The position numbers were made by a program, and so were the translations under genes. The notes under the pieces are model-generated. The model was not told the origin of the DNA. It made no database searches and worked only from the letters and a program-made list of their open reading frames with translations. Below are positions 27,337 to 30,886 of a stretch of 30,886 bases of DNA, one piece after another. This DNA comes from Stramenopiles sp. TOSAG23-6 (taxonomy: Eukaryota; Sar), in NCBI GenBank assembly GCA_900128565.1, contig LT635962.1, forward strand, positions 1-30,886, in the 5' to 3' direction. Every line of letters starts with the position of its first letter. The first letter of the stretch is position 1.

Positions 27337-27740
27337 TAAGCCACAACTTTGGATACAGCAATAGTGTAAATATTAATCCTACTGTTGCGAAAAAGAATCC
27401 GTCTCAGAAAAAAGAAGAAATATTCGATGAAACACTTAACGTAGTGTGAGGAGCGATTCTTCTTCGAATCAAATCAAAATCAGCTGAAGCTTCAAGTTTC
27501 TCCTCGAGAGCCATCAAAAAAAATAAAAAAAACACGAAAAACTAAAAAAAATATCAATAATATGATCGATCAAACACGTCTTGACGCCCGAGTCAATGAA
27601 ATCGGACAGGTACAGAGCTCGACAGAAGCAGTCGTCGTGGAGAGTGCGCTTTACCATTTTTTCTAAATTACTGTGGATTCGCATTCGACAAATTCCATTT
27701 GCAGCCGAATAGCAGCTGTGTAGTTCTTTTTAATATTTTT
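27337..27740. promoter_or_regulatory. Divergent promoter region, BAR-SH3 / SRPK, with a 34-codon ORF
   Basis: These 404 bp hold the two promoters. An A-rich stretch lies at 27513-27552. A 34-codon reading frame at 27562-27666 (MIDQTRLDARVNEIGQVQSS...) lies in a less AT-rich patch and could be an upstream ORF of the kinase mRNA or chance. No RNA gene is recognised. Confidence 0.35.
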
Positions 27741-30700
27741 ATGAAGAAGCTTCTGGTTGCTAAAGCAAAAGCTAAAAAAACAACGACTATGGTTAAACAA
27801 AAAGAAGGTTTGTGATCTGTATTACTGACATTTTTATTGTTGTGAATTTTCTTTAACTTTTTATTTACTAATATCTATATTGCTTTATTCCCACACAATT
27901 ACAGACCATGATGACGAAGATTACATGGATGATGAATCGGAAGGAGAGGAAGGTTATAAACAGGGTGGTTACCATCGAGTACACATTGGTGACGTGTACA
28001 ATAACCGATACAAGGTTTTGACAAAACTAGGCTGGGGACATTTTTCTACTGTTTGGACTGCGCTTGATACACAAAAGCGCCAGTATGTTGCATTGAAAGT
28101 TCAAAAGAGTGCAAAACACTATACTGAAGCTGCGATGGATGAAATTGCAATATTGACACGAGTAAACGAGGAGGCCGGAGTTGAAGACGTCAATGTAGTT
28201 CGTCTGCTGGATCACTTCAAACATAGTGGACCGAATGGTATTCATGTTTGCTTTATATTCGAAATGCTTGGTGAGAATCTGTTGAGTCTTATAAAGCAGT
28301 ATCACTACCATGGTATCCCACTTCCGATAGTTAAAAAAATCACAAAAGATGTTTGCAAAGGGATGGCGTTTCTGCATTCAAAATGTTCTATCATCCACAC
28401 CGACTTAAAACCAGAAAATATTTTAATCTCGATTCCTCAGTCAAGCAAGTTAAAATATCTCGATAGTACAATACCAATAGCAATTGGTCCAGATTTAGAA
28501 CAACTCCGACGGAGTAATGCAAATGGGGGCGAAGTCTCGTCATTTTCAACGAATAACCCTAACCCTACTCTGATTTCTACCAGTAAGTCATTAGCCACCG
28601 ACACGGCTCAACCTCCTATTCCTCCACCACCAACTGAAATGACTATTGAAGAAATATTAAAACAACTGAAGTCTTCAAAATCTGAGATGAGCTCTTCGAA
28701 AAGAAAGCGATTGAAAAAGAAATTAAAAAAGTTGTATCAGGATAAAGCTGAACATGTGGTAACAGATACAAAGGAATTGTGCAACAACGAAGAAAATGAA
28801 GAAAACGAAAAAAATGACAAAAATGAAAAAAATGACAAAAATGAAGAAAACGAAGAGAACGAAAAAAATGACAAAAAGAGTGACATGTGTAATAATTCAA
28901 CAATTTCAATAGAAACAATGGAAAAAACTCCTGTCAGTGGAAGCAATGCTAGTGTAACATGCGACATACAAAGAAATACAAAAAACGCGACAAATTTGCA
29001 AAATAATTTAAGTTTATTTGATGTAAAAGCTCCTCAAGTTCCAATAGAAAATAGTGAAGAAAATCTTCAAAATTTAAAAAAACTAAAAAATGATTCTGAA
29101 AAGAATGAAGATAATGCGATTCTATCTTCATCCGCTAAATATAAATTCCAAAAATTCGTGATAGTAAAACATGTAAAATATGACGAATATTCTGATGGAG
29201 AATTTGGATTTGAAATATTACAATGTAAAATTCCAATGAATGAAGAAGCAGCCAACAAAACTAAAACTAGCAATGATAAAAATGATATTCGGACAGATTG
29301 TTCCACGTATCGTAATATTATTTTTACATCGTTGAGTGTTGCTCGTGCGTACAATGAGAGCATGATAGAAGAACATGAACAACTTCTCCAAGAATCTGAA
29401 GAGAATGAAGAAGACGAAGATATTGATTTTTTTCACTCTTTTATTTGTCCAATTAAAACAGGGGATTTAAAGTTCTCTAACGATCGAATTCCCATACAAA
29501 TACATGATATAGATGATTTACCCTCTCCTCCTTTGTTTCGGCGTGCGAGATTTGACGAGTGGTGTGTTGTATCCAATACACAAATCTACAGATTATTTGA
29601 GCAAAAGAATTTCAACTGCTCTTTACTAAAAGATATTCATAATAATATCCTCCAATGGGAGCAGAATAGACCCCATTCTGGTGCTCACTACGATCCTACT
29701 CTTGACTATGCTAACCTTTTCAACAAGGAGAAGAATCTTTCTAGTAGTGTTGTTGACTCAAAGCCTAACCCTAACTTATATAATTCTTTAAATACTTCAA
29801 AAAAACCTCCTCTTCCTCCTGGTTCTCTTACTCAGCAAATTCGAAATTCGCCAAGTGATGCCTCTCTGCAGAAGAATTCTCCTTCGTTGCCTCCGAATGA
29901 TAATGATGACGATAGTGTTGGCAATGTTCCATTGGAAGATATGCAAATAGATTGTATAGAACCTACACTGGAGCCAATATCTAAGTTTGATTGGAAGTAT
30001 CCACCAAGACAACATATTTTTCGTGTCATTTTTGCCGCTCCAAAAGGTGTAATGCAAAGCGCTTTTGAGTGTCCTAAAATGAAACAAATTATTGCATCGG
30101 ATGAACAGAAAGAAAAAGTCGTAGATAAACTTTATTGTGAAGATGATGATAGTACTGATATGAACCCACCTTTGAGAGATTGGCATTTTAGTTGTTCTAA
30201 TGGTACTGATAGTTCTCTTTTGATGATACGATTTCACGATGAAGATGAAGAAATACATATTGCAAATTCTATTGGACGTATCGCAAAATTGAATATGGGA
30301 CAACATCGTTCTGGTGCTCCTGATAAATTTGATGATCTTTATTTATGGAGTATTCGATTTGATGCGCGGCATTGTATTGCCGTTTTCACTGCTCTGGAAG
30401 AACATATGAAAAATCTTTTCTTTTTTCGTGTACCCATGTCTTCACACTCTAAGGGAACTAAAGGTCCGGCTTTATTCCCAGAAACTGTTTATGAACAATG
30501 TAGACTCCCACGTATCATTAGAAGTGATAAACTTGTAGTCATGGGATGTTATATACCACCGGATAGTGATCGTTTTAATTTTAGTAATTGTATCTTATCT
30601 GTGAATGAACGCTTTAAATCATGGGAAGATAAACTATCAAGTTGTCAGTCTGGCATAGCAACACAGCTTGATGACGGACGTGATATTCAATGTAAAGTTG

Positions 30701-30822
30701 TGGATCTTGGAAATGCTTGTTGGAAAGATCGTCATTTTTCAGATGACATTCAAACTAGACAATATAGATGCCCCGAAGTAATATTAGGGGCTAAATATTG
30801 CACTCCTGCTGATATGTGGAGT
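27741..30822 (+). CDS. SRPK: SRPK-family protein kinase (partial at 3' end)
   Basis: Exon 1 27741-27807 (22 codons plus 1 nt) and exon 2 27905-30822 (972 codons plus 2 nt); the gene continues past the window. The start MKKLLVAKAKAKKTTTMVKQ is basic. The SR-protein kinase signature GGYHRVHIGDVYNNRYKVL leads into the Gly loop LGWGHFSTVW and the lysine motif VALKVQK. The catalytic loop is HTDLKPENIL (about residue 186), and the metal-binding motif is VVDLGNACW (about 955), DLG as in SRPKs, followed by TRQYRCPEVILGA. Between the two lobes lies a spacer of about 750 residues, three times the usual SRPK spacer, with Asn/Glu/Lys repeats and two telomere-like tracts. The family phosphorylates RS domains of splicing factors. 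The frame reaches ADMWS before introner copy 10. Confidence 0.93.
27808..27904 (+). other. Ordinary GT-AG intron 1 of SRPK gene
   Basis: A 97-nt intron from GTTTGTGATCTG to CACACAATTACAG, phase 1, with a CTAAT branch-like word near 27870. It joins KQKE to DHDDEDYMDD. Its end ACACAATTACAG resembles the introner 3' end with an AG added, but the core is missing. Confidence 0.85.
28554..28567 (+). repeat. Telomere-like CCCTAA tract in coding sequence (3)
   Basis: TAACCCTAACCCTA in the SRPK spacer, encoding N-P-N-P (context STNNPNPTLIS). Confidence 0.8.
28787..28880 (+). repeat. Asn/Glu/Lys low-complexity repeat in SRPK spacer
   Basis: Imperfect repeats of the kinds NEENEENEK and NDKNEKNDK in the kinase spacer, built from GAA/AAT/AAA codons. 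Probably disordered and length-variable. Confidence 0.8.
29764..29775 (+). repeat. Telomere-like CCCTAA tract in coding sequence (4)
   Basis: CCTAACCCTAAC in the SRPK spacer, encoding P-N-P-N (context DSKPNPNLYNS). Confidence 0.72.
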
Positions 30823-30886
30823 GTAAGTTTTATATGAATTTCTAATTTAATTTTTTTTTCATACGAAATTTCGTACCTAACGATTT
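30823..30886 (+). mobile_element. Introner copy 10 (truncated by window edge)
   Basis: The intron starts GTAAGTTTTATATGAATTTC after ADMWS in the kinase. It then shows the core CATACGAAATTTCGTACC and TAACGATTT, where the window ends. It is in the sense orientation of the gene, as all other copies are. Confidence 0.85.

Noticed and set aside
27337-27740. tRNA or snRNA gene in the divergent promoter
   Set aside because: No cloverleaf, box A/B pattern or snRNA core could be recognised.

Overview
This window is eukaryotic nuclear DNA from an AT-rich, compact protist genome. Genes lie on both strands, usually 100-400 bp apart, and several are interrupted by introns of about 93-108 nt. Stops used are TAA, TGA and TAG (TAG ends the ADAL and TMEM258 genes), so the code looks standard. 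A CFAP210-type axonemal protein implies a flagellated organism. I cannot name the lineage. The invasive, AG-less introns recall what has been reported for syndinian dinoflagellates (Amoebophrya), euglenids and the larvacean Fritillaria, but no gene here fixes the placement.

Layout. 1-778 (-): unknown acidic protein, running off the left edge. 1088-2556 (-): SAM-dependent methyltransferase. 2841-4164 (+): ADAL-type adenosine/N6-methyl-AMP deaminase. 4300-4509 (-): TMEM258/Ost5, an oligosaccharyltransferase subunit. 4828-11384 (+): a giant WW-PH-Tudor-like-SAM-Tudor-like-FH2 formin-like protein. 11496-12893 (-): CFAP210/CCDC173. 13209-19025 (+): MROH1-like HEAT-repeat protein. 19269-21270 (-): DHCR24/DWF1 sterol delta-24 reductase in six exons. 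21638-23464 (-): a predicted secreted armadillo-repeat protein. 23778-24614 (+): a secreted poly-Q/DUF4116-like protein broken by an in-frame TAG. 24766-27336 (-): a BAR-SH3 protein. 27741->30822 (+): an SRPK-family kinase, running off the right edge.

The most striking thing is a family of about ten closely related intron-sized repeats (introner-like elements). They sit only at exon junctions and always in the sense orientation of the host gene. They start GT(A/T)(T/C)(G/A)TTTTC or close to it, and carry a conserved near-palindromic core followed by the branch-point-like CCTAACGA. They end a fixed 4 nt after a YACAAT-like motif, with no AG at the 3' splice position. Reading frame, the ADAL HVGE motif and the DHCR24 W-I-C-P motif all require this non-canonical 3' boundary. 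The exon ends mostly in AT and the intron also ends in AT or T, as if a 2-4 nt target duplication supplies the junction. Three ordinary GT-AG introns without the element coexist with them. Both window ends and one N-cluster fall inside copies of the element.

Other notable features are four telomere-like (CCCTAA)n tracts inside coding sequence, all encoding Pro-Asn runs, and a novel formin architecture with a duplicated Tudor-like pair. There is also a homogenised 45-residue ARM repeat array rich in N-glycosylation sequons, and a pair of divergent genes that both encode signal peptides.
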